Assembly (NCBI GenBank): GCA_021495925.1
Contig: JAKEKT010000021.1
Span: forward strand, 1-64,000
Length of the DNA stretch: 64,000 bases
Direction: 5' to 3'
Origin: Diplodia intermedia
Taxonomy: Eukaryota; Ascomycota; Dothideomycetes; Botryosphaeriales; Botryosphaeriaceae
The notes beneath the pieces are model-generated. The model had not been told where the DNA came from. It saw only the letters and a list, made by a program, of their open reading frames with translations, and did no database searches. The translations under genes were made by a program, and so were the position numbers. Below are positions 47,244 through 59,381 of this stretch, piece by piece (positions within the stretch are counted from its first letter, which is position 1; every line of letters starts with the position of its first letter).

Positions 47244-48102
47244 AGTTGATGTGGGGAGATTTGCATCGTCGGCGCCACGGGTTGTCTGCAGCATTTTTCA
47301 AAGGCGTTGATATGATATTGCGAAGGGTTTAGAGGGCAATTATGGTCTCTCGGGAAGCATGTAGCACTTGTAAACGATACAGTTCTTGCTGTTTCAGCAC
47401 GCACCACGGCCGTGTGCAAAAACAAGCCTACAGAGATACCGCGCCTACTTGGGCGGGAGGGTGAATCATATGGCTGGATGCATATGTATCGTCCTAGTGC
47501 TCACATCCGCATCCGGAAATTTCCTTTTATTGCCCGCGCAGGAGGGCCTAAATTTCCTGGAGCCCACTGCGACACCTTCACATGCACATTGAGTCCACTG
47601 CGAGCTCTCTCCACCCTCACGGCCGTCCGCCCTGTTTTCCAAGCTGTGGCGCGAAACCGAATGGTACCCAAGGGCTGTCGGCGCACGTCAATGACTAGTC
47701 GACAAGCATTCTACATCTTGCTGTCTGTGCACTCGTATGTGAGAACTCTTGAAGGGACTCGGAAGCACCTCCCATGCGCATTTCAGTGGATCTGAGTCCG
47801 TCAGGCGCGAGGCATCTCCACCTAACGGTTGGTCTGGGGAAGTCTCGCTTGTGCGGTGGCAGGCACGGCAGGCATCGTCCCTTCCCTGAGAACCACCAAT
47901 GACGTCACCGTGACCCACCCCCAGCCTACTCTCTCGCGACGGTGCGGATCACCAACAACCTGCACCGCGCCCCTCATTCACCGTCATACCACTTCGACGC
48001 CTGACCTCATTTTGCTCCATTCTCTGCCGCAGACGTGACCCGTCGAGCACCCACTCGTGCCACGATCCATCGGCGATCGCGCGACAACGCGCTTGCCCGA
48101 TC
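47244..48102. other. Intergenic, no gene recognised
   Basis: Flavoprotein-gene 3' flank and promoter of the next gene. The frame at 47412-47795 shows no family features. Confidence 0.5.
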
Positions 48103-49419
48103 ATGGAGCTCTCGGCTCCTAGCGGCACGCCGCAGCCGCCGCAGATTCGAGATTACGTGCGACCCAGCACGGAGAGAATCTGGCAGCTGAGATACCAGAT
48201 GAATGCCGGATTAGCACAGCCTTTGGACAGACACGAGAAGTATTACGTGGAGCTCCACCGTTACAATGTCCTCGCTGGCAGAATCGGCGACCTGCCATCC
48301 ATGTTGAGGCCCCATCCGCAACATCGCTTGGCCATTGAAGGCCCAAAGACCGAGGAGCCGTTGGAGCCCATCGTGTTCCCTTCGTTCAACCCTGTGGACC
48401 CCGCAGCTCAACGCCGCTTGATTCAGCTGCCAGCTGCTAGCCATTCATCTTCGAGTGAGGCTTCGACGTCGCCATCTCTCGTCTCCACCGTGAATGCAAG
48501 GGCCGCGCGGTTGCTACGGCTTCATGGATCTCAACCCAGGATAGAAGAAGTGAAAAATGAGGAGGATGATGACACGTTCGCGTACAACATTCCTTCCCTC
48601 GTCACACCGAAGTCATCATTAATCCCACAGTACAACTCTCGTGATGACCTGAGCTCACATTCGTTTCTGCAGGGAAACGACCACACACGGAAGTACCGGA
48701 GTTGATCTTCAGCCTGCCCAAGTGAAGCACAGGGCTCCTTCTACGCCACATACTTATCACCCTGACCCCAGAGAGGGTACACTGCCACGTCAAGGTGGAT
48801 TCACGGCTGCAACAACTCTGCAACGGGGGGCAAAACGCAGAGCTTCAGGCGACTGTGCCACCGCCGCGGCGAAAAAGTCCAAGGTTCGAGGGAGGGATCA
48901 TCCCACCACTGTAATCTTAATACTGACTCTGAGTGGCAAATGCAGAACGACACGACTCAGTCACAGGATACGGAGTACTTCACTCAAAGGGCGGCGTCGC
49001 CACAGTCCTCGCTGCCCGAGAACGCTGGCATGTCGGAAGTGATTGACCTTACTGGAAGCCCAACGCCGGAGCGAAACTTCTTCCCTGAGCAGCACGAGAC
49101 GGCAGAGGTTCATACACCTCACCCTGGAATTGAGGCACTCTTCCAAGCAGCCGATCCATCTCCGAAGCCGTCCAACAATGGTGGCCAGCAGCGAAGGAGA
49201 TCGCAGCGCATAGCCAACCTCAACGCCACGGCGAACACGCGCAGAACTGGAACCCCAGGATTCTTACGATCGCAGGCCGACGTGCTGAGTCAACTGCAGG
49301 ATACCGGAAGTGTGGATACCATCGCCACACTACCTGCAGGGACACGCATCCGTGTCAGAGCTGAAGTCATCAAAGATGAAGGCATCTCCGCCAGTCCTGA
49401 GGTCAAGACGGAGGATTGA
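48103..49419 (+). CDS. Unknown, probably nuclear protein with SUMO-interaction-like motif
   Basis: Model: exons 48103-48629, 48673-48883, 48946-49419 (403 aa). No known domain is recognised. The N-terminal about 110 residues (RDYVRPSTERIWQLRYQMNAG...) are the most structured-looking part. The rest is Ser/Thr/Pro-rich and disordered. A basic stretch AAAKKSK and RRRSQRIANL could serve as nuclear localisation signals. EVIDLTG (277-283) matches the hydrophobic-acidic core of a SUMO-interacting motif. The first intron is only 43 nt (gtacaa...ttctgcag), at the lower limit for fungi. It is needed because the exon 1 frame otherwise stops at 48703-48705, and it gives an open frame through exon 2. I am sure of coding in exons 1 and 3, less sure of the first splice. 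Confidence 0.6.
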
Positions 49420-51186
49420 TGCAAGAGAATCGACGCTTATCGGCTACTTCGGATGCCGGCCTATTGAGCTTCACTACCAAGATTGCTGGCTTCTCTGCTA
49501 CTCCATAATCGATTATCGGCATTACGATAGTATTGACATCCTCGATGCCTAGCTCGCATTCGCCACGGCAAGGCTTTGCTCTTCAATTCGCAGACATCGG
49601 GTATCAGACCTGTCACTAACTTTATGAAAGCTGCGTCTTGGCTGTTCGCTAACACCTTCTCTGACGTTTCGCAAGCACGGGAATGTTCCACTGCATTTTA
49701 CGGCGGGGAATCCTACGGTAGAACCTTCTAGCTTAGATTTAGCTAGGTACAGTTGCACAGACGGTGGCTAGCAGATGGTAGCAGCAGACGGAAAGCTGTT
49801 ATTGATCCAAGCGTGCCTGGAATAAAGCTAATGGCATCTCGCCCTTCCCAACGTGCAATTTCCGAGAATCCTGCAACGACGTTCGTCAAAGTGAGGGCCT
49901 ACATTTCACTCTATGTAACGTCACATGAGAGAGAAATAATTCGCTCACATGCACACTTTTCCCCCCTTGTTCAGGCTGGACGTTTCGCCCGTTCTCGCTC
50001 CGCTCTCCTCTCGCTTAGGTAGCTCATCTCCGAGCGGAAATCGTCACCATTGGCTTCTTGGCGTTTGCAGGTACTTGGCGTATCCCACTGTGATCCGCTG
50101 GAACCAGACGGGTGCACACGAGGTTTGCTCTGTGATGAAGAGAATCTGAGACCTCTCACGTGGGCAGTAGAAGCTAGAAGCGCGGACATATGTTCGAGTT
50201 CAAGCCCACACAGGCCGACCACCATAGTCATAGGTATTCCAATACAAGAAGAGCCGGACGCCTTTGCGCGCATTCAAGACTCGCATCTACGTCTGGATAT
50301 CTTGGGTCCAACTACCCATGTAGAAAGGATAGCAGCATTGTCGATGGAGCCTGGAGGCCCCAGCTCTTCTGTCACCCACTGCGGGCCTTGTACATATATG
50401 CAGCCGGGCAATCGGATTGGACGACCTGCCGCAGGCAGGGTGGGTGCATGCAACACCTCCCTCTTTCTTGTGGGTGTTCACCTGTTTTTTTGCAACTGTC
50501 ACTGTTTTGGTAATACACGAAGGGACTTCGATAGGTAGCGGAACTTTACGTCTCTCTCTTTTTTTCTCTCTTTCTTCACTTTCTTCCCATCTGTATTGCC
50601 TTTTGCTTTTTCTATTGTTTTTTTTTCTTCTTTTCCTCTATTTTTTTCTTCTCCTGTTACCGTCGCAAAAGAACTGGTACGCACAGTTGCATGGTTTCTC
50701 TACTCTCTCTAGTGTGTCTAATAGTTTGATATACCCATTTCCCCCTTTCCCTTCTTCCGTCCATCCCGTCCGCTTTTGCCCATCTATTCGATCATCCATC
50801 CATCCATCCATCCGTAACCAATCAAACCACAGGGAATCCAATGACGTTTTCCCGCGCCACAGAAAACAAAACTGTGGAGAGACCGTTCAGAAAAGAAAAA
50901 ACAACCATACTGGTATCCACCCACTTTTCGAAGGAAAAAAAAAGGCCTCAGGCTCAGACAAGAATAGAAGAAGAAGAAAAAAAAGAATTATTGATATGAA
51001 TCGTAATAATGCTGGCACGGCGTGTGTGTGTGTGTGTGTGTGTGTGTATCTACATTGAGTAAAAGGGAAAAAAACCAAAATACAAAGGCAGCGTGGAGGC
51101 GGGGATGCCGAGGGCAGGATGGTTTCGTCCCGAGGTAAGTAAGTAGTTGCCCCCCGCCGTTCCCAGCTTCTGCATGCCCTCCCTCA
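49420..51186. other. About 1.8 kb convergent intergenic region with simple repeats
   Basis: Convergent 3' ends of the SIM-motif gene and the IBtk-like gene. From about 50540 to 50660 the plus strand is almost pure pyrimidine (CTTT/CTCT). (TCCA)n occurs at about 50793-50813 and (GT)13 at 51022-51047. No gene is recognised. Confidence 0.55.
51022..51047. repeat. (GT)13 microsatellite
   Basis: Perfect dinucleotide run about 140 bases downstream of the stop codon of the IBtk-like gene, within its likely 3' UTR. Confidence 0.95.
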
Positions 51187-54100
51187 TCATGCCGTCGTCG
51201 TGGTGGGTTGATGTGGCGGCGATGGTTGAATATGGTGCCCACCGCTGGCCTGTGTTTGCTGTTGCTGCCGCTTGCCCGGGCCTCCGCTGGTGCCACCACC
51301 ACCGCCGCCGCCGCCGCCGCCGCCACGTGGACGGTGGTGATGCTGTTGTTTGCGGGGGCCGGTCGGTGGAATTTTCTCGGCGTTGACGGCGGCAGGAGCC
51401 GGAGGGACGGCAGGGGAGGAAGAGGGCATGGGAGCGGCGGCGGCGGCGGCGGCGGTATTATTGGTGATGGAAGATGAGCGAGGATGATTGGGAGGCTGCT
51501 GCTGGTGTTTACCGGGTTTACCGCTGTTCTTCTGTTTCTTATTCGATTTAGCCGCAGACGGTTTGGTCGACGTGGCGGTGGAGGCGTCAGGGGTGGTGGT
51601 GGTGGGTATTGTTGCACCAGCAGAAGCAGGAGCTGGGACGATAACGGAATAATCTGGAGCTGGTCCTGGACCTGGCCCAGACCCGGCGGCGTTGCCCTTC
51701 TTGCCCCGCCCACCACCATTACCCTTCTTCGCGCCCGCCCCACCGGCCTTCGCAGGCGTGGTCGACTCGTCTCCACCAGCAGTAGGTGCCTTCTGCTCAC
51801 CCTTCGCCTTCTTGCCCGTCTTCTTCGAAGAAGAGCCACCGGCCCTGGCCGTATCCTTCCTCTCCCGCCTAGCCCTGTCTCTCTCCTCTTCCATGACTCG
51901 CCTGCTCTCCTTGTCCCACCACTCCTGAAACTCCTGCTCCTGCTGAATTTCCTGCAAGCTGCGTTTCGCCGCTGCGGCCGCGATCGACTCCTTCTCCGCC
52001 TGTTGCATCGACAGAATGTCGGCCAGACCCATTGACAAGCTTGCCTCCGAGTGCGATGGTGCCGAGATGTGACGGATACTTTGCGGGATTGCCGGGGTCG
52101 AGGACGAGGGGGCGTCTGGGCGGGGGATGGCGAAGCCTTTGCCGGAGGCGGGCGTGACGTTCTTGTTGCTGGATGGTGAGGATTGAGGGAGTGATGGTGC
52201 AGAGGTGGGTGCGGTGGGCACAGAGTTTGCTGACTTTGGTTTGGAAGCTGGGCCATTGTTTGCAATGGTCTGGCGCATTGTTAGGTTCGGGCGAACCTTG
52301 GCGGGCGGCTGCTGTTGCTGCTGTTCTTGTTGTGTCGGAGTTGGCGACGTAGAACTCATAACGTCTTTAAGGGCGACCTTCGCCGCCGGGGGCTTCATCT
52401 TCCATGGTGACGCTGCGGGTCTGGGTTCGTTGTTCACTGGGCTGCCTACACTTGCCTCGGCCTTGCCTGCTTGTTGTTGCAGCTTCTTGCGTTCTTTTTG
52501 GGAGAGTTTGGTCGCGGCGAAGGAGCCAGTTGAGCGTTCATCCTTGGCTTGCGCGGACAATGCCAGAGAGATGTTTGACGGCTGGGTTGAAGACGTTTCG
52601 GCCATGATGTCCTTCATATCCAGCTTGCTTGTCTTTAGAGGCGTTGTGCCCCAAGGCTTGTCGGCGGGACGAGTGATCGATGTGGTTATTGAATCCAGAG
52701 GAGTACCCAGACTTCTGGGGGTATGAGATAACGGGCTTGCGATTGCAGAATCAGGACCTTCTCTTTTGGACGCGGCCTTGGGGATTTGCCATGGACTCGA
52801 CGTCGGAAGTCCGAGAGAAACATCTTGAACTGCCCCGCCAAGGGTTGCCGTAGGAGACTTCATTGAACGTGACGCGTCAGGGTCAAGCTCATTACTTTCC
52901 GGGTCGACATCGTCGTCCATGTCGAACATCAAGTCCGCAACGGAGCCCTTGCCCTTGAGCGCTGGCGCAAGCGTCGGGCTCTCCTGCGCCGCTTTGAAGT
53001 CCTTGGCCGAGCGTCGTCGTGCCCTTTGCTGCATGGGCGAAGACTGGTCATCGTAACTACCGGCCTTGAGCGATGTGGACAAACGGGCTGGGCTATCAGC
53101 ATATTTGCTTTGCAGCATAATAGCATCAACCTTTGCCCGTCTCCGGCGATCGATTTGCTCCGCCAACTCAGGATACTTCTCGAACAGGAGCGCTTCGGCA
53201 CGCCCACTCTTCGCAATGGGCAGACATGCAACCTGGTTCTCGCGGACGATTTGATCCAACTCAAGGATAAGATCCTCATCCAGCTCGTCGAGTACTCTGT
53301 AGTTTGCTGTTAGACTATTACCGACCTTTACAGATTGTCATACGTACCCGTTCTGCAACACTGCTTCCAGGCTGAGGCAGATGTACTCGAGTCCAGCATC
53401 CTTGAACTCCGTCACCGAGCACGGCGAAAGGGCATTGAGTAGCTGGCAAATGTTGCGAACATTGACTATAATATTGTTAGCATTGTTCACATGCTGGTCG
53501 AGGCTGGTCGCACTCACCGTATCGGCCAATGACTTGCTGGCAGACTTGCGAGAGCCTGTCCAGCATCAGCTCGTTGGCTACAGACAAAACATCCATGACG
53601 TGATCCAGGAACTCGTTGAGGGCTAGGAATTCGCCGAAGTTGTCTGACACGAAATCATCGAAGAGCTCATCGCCCGAATCAGCGTACAGATGCCGCAGAA
53701 CCAATTCGAAAATGTGCAGCTCGATGTGCTTCAAGTCGATTCTGATAGCCTCGGAAGGATCGGATGAGGCCTCGCGCCTGCCGGCGAGCCAGAGACCTGC
53801 TGCTCTGCCCTTGAACATGCCCTCGAAGAAGGGACAGCGCTGAACCATAAGTGCACTGTGGACCCTGAGCTCGCTATCTGCAAGTTCCAGTATGACATCC
53901 CCGTTGTCGAAGAATGCGGGGTCTTTGATGGCGAGCTCCATGTCCATGGTGAGAGACCGTTTCGGTCTCACCATCTGGCGAACGGCGGGTTCAAGCTGCT
54001 TGAGTTCAAGTTTCGAAGACAACTTCATGAGCTCCGTCCGGACCTGACGATACCTGAAGGCCAACTTCGGATACTGGCGCGTGTAGTGCCAGAAGTCTAC

Positions 54101-56641
54101 GACATTGTCGGTATAAAAGTATAGGACGAAGTTGAACATGGCGAGCACATCTATGCCCTGGAGAACGAGTAGAGTTCGGCCACGATCATCTTGGTCCACA
54201 GAGAGGACTTCAGGGAGGGAGAAAGTGCCGGTGTGCTGGAATTCAGCGAGGCCTTGCCGAAGGACCTTGCTGCGACCAGCGAAGATCCACTGGTGCACAG
54301 GAATGCGAACCTCGGAGACAGTAGACCCAATGACCATGTCAAACGTCTCATCATCTTCGTCGATGCCGAATAATGCGTCCTTCAAATCTTGTTCGAAATC
54401 TTTCGACTCGAGTGCACGTCTCGTCAGAAGCTGGATCTCAGACGCTTGCACATCATCATCCAGCCCATCGTCTTGCGTGGCCCAGTCTCCAAAGGGCAAC
54501 AGCGGGAACACGTCGTCCCAGAGCGTGGGTGAATCCACCTGCACCTGAGTCTTGGTGACATCGCAGTCTTTCCGCACGGCTGCGTAGGCGCCAAACGCGG
54601 AAGCTCTAACGGCTGTAACACGGGTGAGGCCTGGGACGCGAAGGAACTTGTAGTCCTTTGGCTTGTACTCTCCCGTACCAGAAGCGGTTGCGTCCTTGAT
54701 CTTTGCTCTCTTGACTCGTCTCCACACAGTGCCAGCCTGCGTGGTCAGAATGACGGAGCCATCCTGGTCCACATCGACGTCGCGAGCAGCCATGTCGCCC
54801 TTTTTCAGCGACCAGATTCTGTACGGTTGGGACAGTGCTCCGCGAATCTTGCTTGGATTTGTCGTAGATGCAGTACTGTCCTGTCCGGACTCTGAACGCT
54901 TGCTCACCGCAACAGTGTAAATCTCACCATTGGTCGAAAGCGCCGAAATGTTGTCACCGCCTGCAGTTACCTTGCAGATTCTGTTTGGCGTGGTGTCGTA
55001 TTTCGTTGTCAAGAAACTTTGCTTGAGGAAGTAGTTTGAAAATCCATCCAAGGGGAACGAAACCTTGGCATAACCGTAGTTTGCAAAGACCCAAACCTCG
55101 TGATTCTCAAGTAGGCAAACAGTGGCCCTTTCAATGGCACTGACCGACTTGATAGGCGAAGAGAAGAGCGAAGCGGCGACCTTGCGAGGAGTGACTTGAG
55201 ATTCCAAGGATCGAGCATCCGAGTCAACTATACCAAGCTGACCCTCATTTTTGCCAAAGGTGTAGAGCGAAGAAGATGTGTGAGCAACGGAATGAATCCT
55301 CGATGCGGCAACGCCGACGACAATTTCTTTCTTAAGAGGTCCAAAAATCTGTCGTGGCAGAAGCTGAACGGGATCCTCATCCTTGAGCGTCTTTGGCAGG
55401 CCATAGCCCAACTGGCCATAGCCATTGTTTCCCCAAGAGAAGATTTCTCCTTCATCCGAAAGAGCTAGGGAATGGTTCTGGCCGAGCGCTACAGCAATAA
55501 CTTTCTTCCTCGCTAAAGCGCCTCCTTCAATGCACGTAAATTGAAACCGAGTAGTCTCATCTCCAGTGCCAACCCGGCCACCCGGTCCATGGCCACACAT
55601 GTAGAGATTTGACTCGGGATCCGTGGTCAAGACAGCAGTGGAAAGCTTTGACATTTTCACGTCCTGGATCAGAAGAGGCGTGCTCCTGATGACAGTGGGG
55701 AGGTCAGAGACGGGCATGCTGTGGATCGATGCCAATGGAGACCAGTCATTCACGGAGTCAGTGTTCGACCAGTCTTGTTGTTTGCGCTCCAGATGTTCGC
55801 GGTAAAACCTCCTCAACAAATGGTCCGGCCTGCGGAGAATGATGCGCTCGGGAAACTGCCGATCGTCCTCGTCGCCGAAACCCAGAGTGACGTTCCTGTT
55901 GCTGCCGAACGTGAAAAGTTCATCACCATGGATGTCCATGACTGGCGCAAGCTTGCGGCGCGCAGGCCTATCCTCTCCGTCGCCACTATCGTCGTATCCA
56001 AAATCATCGTCATCCTCTCCGAACGCGTCCGCTGCGGAGTTCTCCTCAGGTCTCAGTGTACGGTCTGCAATGGTGGCCGCAAACAGATCTAGTGGGCCAT
56101 TCCCTTCTTTATCCTTGATTTTGACCAAGCCCCCCGCATGTTGTACCACTCCACTGCTGCCGTGTCCGAGCGCGTCGAGGACATCGCGGTCCATGATGGA
56201 GCGTGCGATGGCGACATTGCCAAAGTAAAAAGCGCGATGCAGCGCCGTCCATCCGTTCTCGAGATCTTGTGCGTACAGGTCGGTCAAGGGGTGCTCAAGG
56301 AGAGCCGTGGCAAAGGCCAATGCGTTCGCGGAGGTCGAGGAAGCCGCATGATGCAGAAGGGTCAGGCCGTTCGCGTCCTTGGAATTGACGTCGGCGCGGG
56401 TCAGCCCTGTCGCGGACCGGGGAGTGCCACCAAAATCGCGACGCGCCCGCGTGGTCAATGTCGGGGAAGTTCCGAGACTCCCGGGACTCCCTATGAAGGC
56501 GGCTGGACTGGGCTGGCCGAACGATGCGCCGGTATTGATCCTCGGCGCAGACGGGCGCGCAAAGGAGGCGGCACCTTCCAGCAGGTGTCGAAAAGCCCCG
56601 ACATCATCTTCGAGGTAGTATTTCCAGAGATATCCGCTCAT
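51187..56641 (-). CDS. IBtk-like protein: ankyrin repeats, RCC1 repeats, two BTB/POZ domains
   Basis: Model: complement of 51187-53296, 53348-53465, 53518-56641 (1783 aa). Order: N-terminal MSGYLWKYYLEDDVGAF and a Ser/Pro stretch; ankyrin repeats (about 85-160; NSKDANGLTLLHHAASS, NGWTALHRAFYFGN); RCC1-type propeller repeats (about 240-700), e.g. LYMCGHGPGGRVGTGDE, IFSWGNNGYGQLGYG, LYTFGKNEGQLG; a first BTB-like segment (FDMVIGSTVSEVRIPVHQWIF); and a second BTB (GDVILELADSELRVHSALMVQRCPFFEGMF). This is the layout of human IBtk, a Cul3 adaptor. The about 700-residue C-terminal region is disordered, with poly-Gln, poly-Ala and poly-Gly and charged coiled-coil sequence (QEWWDKESRRVMEEERDRARRER). 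A Cul3 ubiquitin-ligase adaptor role is inferred from the domains. Confidence 0.85.
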
Positions 56642-57732
56642 GTGCTGGATGGTGGCGGGGAGACGTTCCCTTTGGCTTCGGCAGGTGCACCTCGCTATTG
56701 ACTACGACGAGTCAAAGCGTGTTTAAAGGTGCGTGTGCGAAGCGTAGAGGACGACTCCGGAGGAGGGGGTCGGATTCGCAGGGCGCGAAATATGGCCCAG
56801 CGATGACAGGTGGCGGATGCGGTTGATAAAGCGCGGGGTAGCGAAGCGATGGGCGCGCGTTGAGGACGAAGCTGCAGATGAACGAGGCGGTCGAGAAGTT
56901 GGCGCGTCGGTCGGGCGTACGGCGGCGAGGATTTTAGGTGAAGGTTGAGAGGCAAGTGTGAGACGCGGTTGCAGTGGCGGGCGGGAGTGGAGCTTAGCGG
57001 GCTAGGTAGAGCGGCGCGTGTGGACGACTGGGGAGGGGAGGTCGATGACGATGCGCGGGGCCGGCAATTAGGCGAAGTGCACGCCGATAAGGCAACAACT
57101 CATCAAATGAATCACGATGATTAATGCGATGGGTTCGAGCAAAAGGCCGCATGCCGGTCATTGCTACATCATAAATACCTTGAGGTGTACAGGAATGCTA
57201 AACACTAGCCCGAGTCGCTGGCGCCATTCCTGGCTACCAATGATTGTGCCGAGCGCATGAGCTTTGAGCTCTGCCACACGTGGGAGCGCATGTGCCTGAT
57301 TTGAGCCCTGGGATTTGACACCTTTCTTTTGCCCCGGACAGTCTCCGCACCTCCACTCCTCTACCACCCTTCGTCTCCACCACCAAGCCGCTGTCAAAGA
57401 CACGACACTTCATCAAAGGCCGAGCACACACGTCACTACAGGGAAGCAGAGGTCAAATTAAAGTTGATTATGCCGGACCAGACTAATGCATAAGTACAGC
57501 CGAACATGTGATAGGTAAAAGAGAGTCGTTCAGTCAGTCGAACCGCAACAATGCCCCATGCTAGACCTTCAACGACCGGGATATAAGGCTTGCCATGATC
57601 ATTTTTCCAGGACGACTAAGAAGGCAACAAAGAAGACAAGAACAGCCAATCTGCATGCATCCAAACACCAGTTCCTGGATATCAAATGCTTCGTGAGGTG
57701 CGTATCGTGCCCAGCTCAGCGGCGGTGCCTCT
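56642..57732. other. Intergenic: promoter of IBtk-like gene and 3' flank of GPI protein gene
   Basis: No gene recognised. Short frames on both strands lack domain features. Confidence 0.5.
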
Positions 57733-58566
57733 TCACAGCATCAACATGGCGACGAACGCCGTTGCCGCCATCGTGCCGAAGAGCGCAACCGTCGCGGTCG
57801 AACCGGCGCTGCTCGAGTCGGAGCCGCTGCCGGAGCTGCCGCTGGAACTGTCGGCGCCGCCCGTCGAGGCCGCGGAGCCGGAGCTTCCGCTGGATTGCGC
57901 GGCAGCGGTGGCCTCGGCGACCTTGATGCCGTACGACGTGGCCACTGAGGGCGTGCCGGTCGCCGGGGTCGTCGTGTAGGTCGACGTCGACGTGGTCGAG
58001 ACGGTGCAGCCGGACCAGGTCGTCCACGGCGCGCTGGTGCCCCAGGGCCCGTCGGTCCAGCCGGACCAGGTGCTGGCCGGGCAGGCCGAGCCTCCCCACC
58101 ACTTCGTCCACGCGCCCGTCGTCCAGTCGCCGCTGGACTGCCACGGGCCCCACGGGGCGTTGCCGCCGAAGGGCCCGCCCGAATGGCTGCCACCCCAGCC
58201 TCCCGCGCCGCTGCCGGGGCCCCAGCCGCCAGGGCCGCCGGGTCCTCCCCATGAGCCGCCGGGCCCGCCGGTGGTCCAGGGCCCGCCGGATGTCCATGAT
58301 GTCCATGGCTTCGTCTTGGTGCTCCAGACGGAAGGGTCGTAGTCGCCGTTGGAGTTGGTAGCCCAGCCGCTGGTCCACGAGGACCAGTCTGACTTCCAGC
58401 CCGCGTTAGCGCTGGTCCAGGAAGACCAGTCTGATCGCGTGGTCCAGTCAGATGGCGCGCCCGACCATGCGGTGGTGCCGGTGCCCCAAGGCCCGCCGGG
58501 CTGGGCGGTGGCTGGGGTAGCGAGCGCGGCGACGAAAGCCACCGCGGTGAAAAATTGGCTCATCAT
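57733..58566 (-). CDS. Trp/Gly/Ser-rich GPI-anchored cell-surface protein
   Basis: Intronless, 277 aa from the MMSQFF start; an upstream in-frame start at 58596 would spoil the signal peptide. Residues 1-21 (MSQFFTAVAFVAALATPATA) are a signal peptide. The mature part holds 27 Trp, mostly in loose SDWSSWTS, GGPWTTGG and WSGWTDGPWG repeats, plus a Gly/Pro-rich middle and only two Cys (SACPAS, SGCTVS). A Ser/Thr/Ala-rich stretch follows, then a C-terminal hydrophobic tail (ATVALFGTMAATAFVAMLML) preceded by small residues, the pattern of a GPI-attachment signal. It should end up in plasma membrane or wall. I do not recognise the family; function is unknown, though aromatic Trp and Ser/Thr-rich mannosylation sites suggest wall or surface-coat binding. 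Confidence 0.8.
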   Translation of the reverse strand: MMSQFFTAVAFVAALATPATAQPGGPWGTGTTAWSGAPSDWTTRSDWSSWTSANAGWKSDWSSWTSGWATNSNGDYDPSVWSTKTKPWTSWTSGGPWTTGGPGGSWGGPGGPGGWGPGSGAGGWGGSHSGGPFGGNAPWGPWQSSGDWTTGAWTKWWGGSACPASTWSGWTDGPWGTSAPWTTWSGCTVSTTSTSTYTTTPATGTPSVATSYGIKVAEATAAAQSSGSSGSAASTGGADSSSGSSGSGSDSSSAGSTATVALFGTMAATAFVAMLML

Positions 58567-59381
58567 CTTGCAGAGAAGATGTTGGTGTGAGGTCAAGCAA
58601 GAGAGGTTTGCGGCTCAGAGGAAGGCAGTGAATGAAGTTTTGCGGAATGGGTGAACAAGAATGACACGAACCTGCACAGGACCTGCATATATAGGTAACC
58701 CCAAGCCAGCATACGCGTCCTCCAAGCCAACGTCATGCCTGACACAAGTATGCCGAAGTGTAAGAGCGAGAATTTCGGACTCCGGTAGAGACTGGGGGCT
58801 GACGCGTTCCGGAGGTAAGCATCAGCCTCATAGTGAGGACGGGCTTGGGTAGAAACTTTAGGGATCTTCAGCCTTATGATCTCACTGGATTGGACTAAGT
58901 TTGAAAGTTTGCGCGGTGAGATTTGCGTCGGGATTGATGAGGGGAGCCGCACCAACACGAGAGCGGCAAAGCAGGCATTGCAGCCCAGTTGCGGGGAAAC
59001 TACCTTGCTAAACTTGATTGGGGAGTGAGCTGGCAGCAAAATGCCTTTTTCAGATGCATCGCTGCTGTCGTGGCCTGCATAGGCGACGCGTAGACGAGGC
59101 GTTGTGTGCTGACGGGCTGCACTGGTTGAGGCAGCCGACACGCTCCGATTGATCACTTGGCACTTCGGCCGAGCTCGACTGTTTCAGTGCCTTGAGATCT
59201 CACTGCTCAGTAAGCATAGTTTGCTAAGTTCTTCAAATCCCCAACGTGAGTCGAGGGAGTATGCTCGTACTGTACAAAGTCTTGCACTAGATGCTTCCAT
59301 CATACATCCCCAACGCCCTGCTCACATTGCTCGTCTCTTTCTCTTGAATGGCCGTCGTCATCGCTACGCAGATGGCGTCAA
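58567..59381. other. Intergenic between surface-protein promoter and alanine aminotransferase 3' end
   Basis: Apart from the TATA-like box, no feature is recognised. The minus-strand frame at 58593-59156 has no domain and overlaps the promoter. Confidence 0.5.
58685..58694 (-). promoter_or_regulatory. TATA-like box upstream of the Trp-rich surface protein gene
   Basis: The minus strand reads cctatatatgc here, about 120 bases upstream of the start codon at 58566. This is a reasonable position for a TATA element with a leader of roughly 90 bases. Strong TATA boxes fit a highly expressed secreted protein; the assignment is by pattern only. Confidence 0.5.

Noticed and set aside
50988..52265. 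425-codon minus-strand frame rich in Arg and Pro
   Set aside because: Another frame of the low-complexity 3' exon of the IBtk-like gene.
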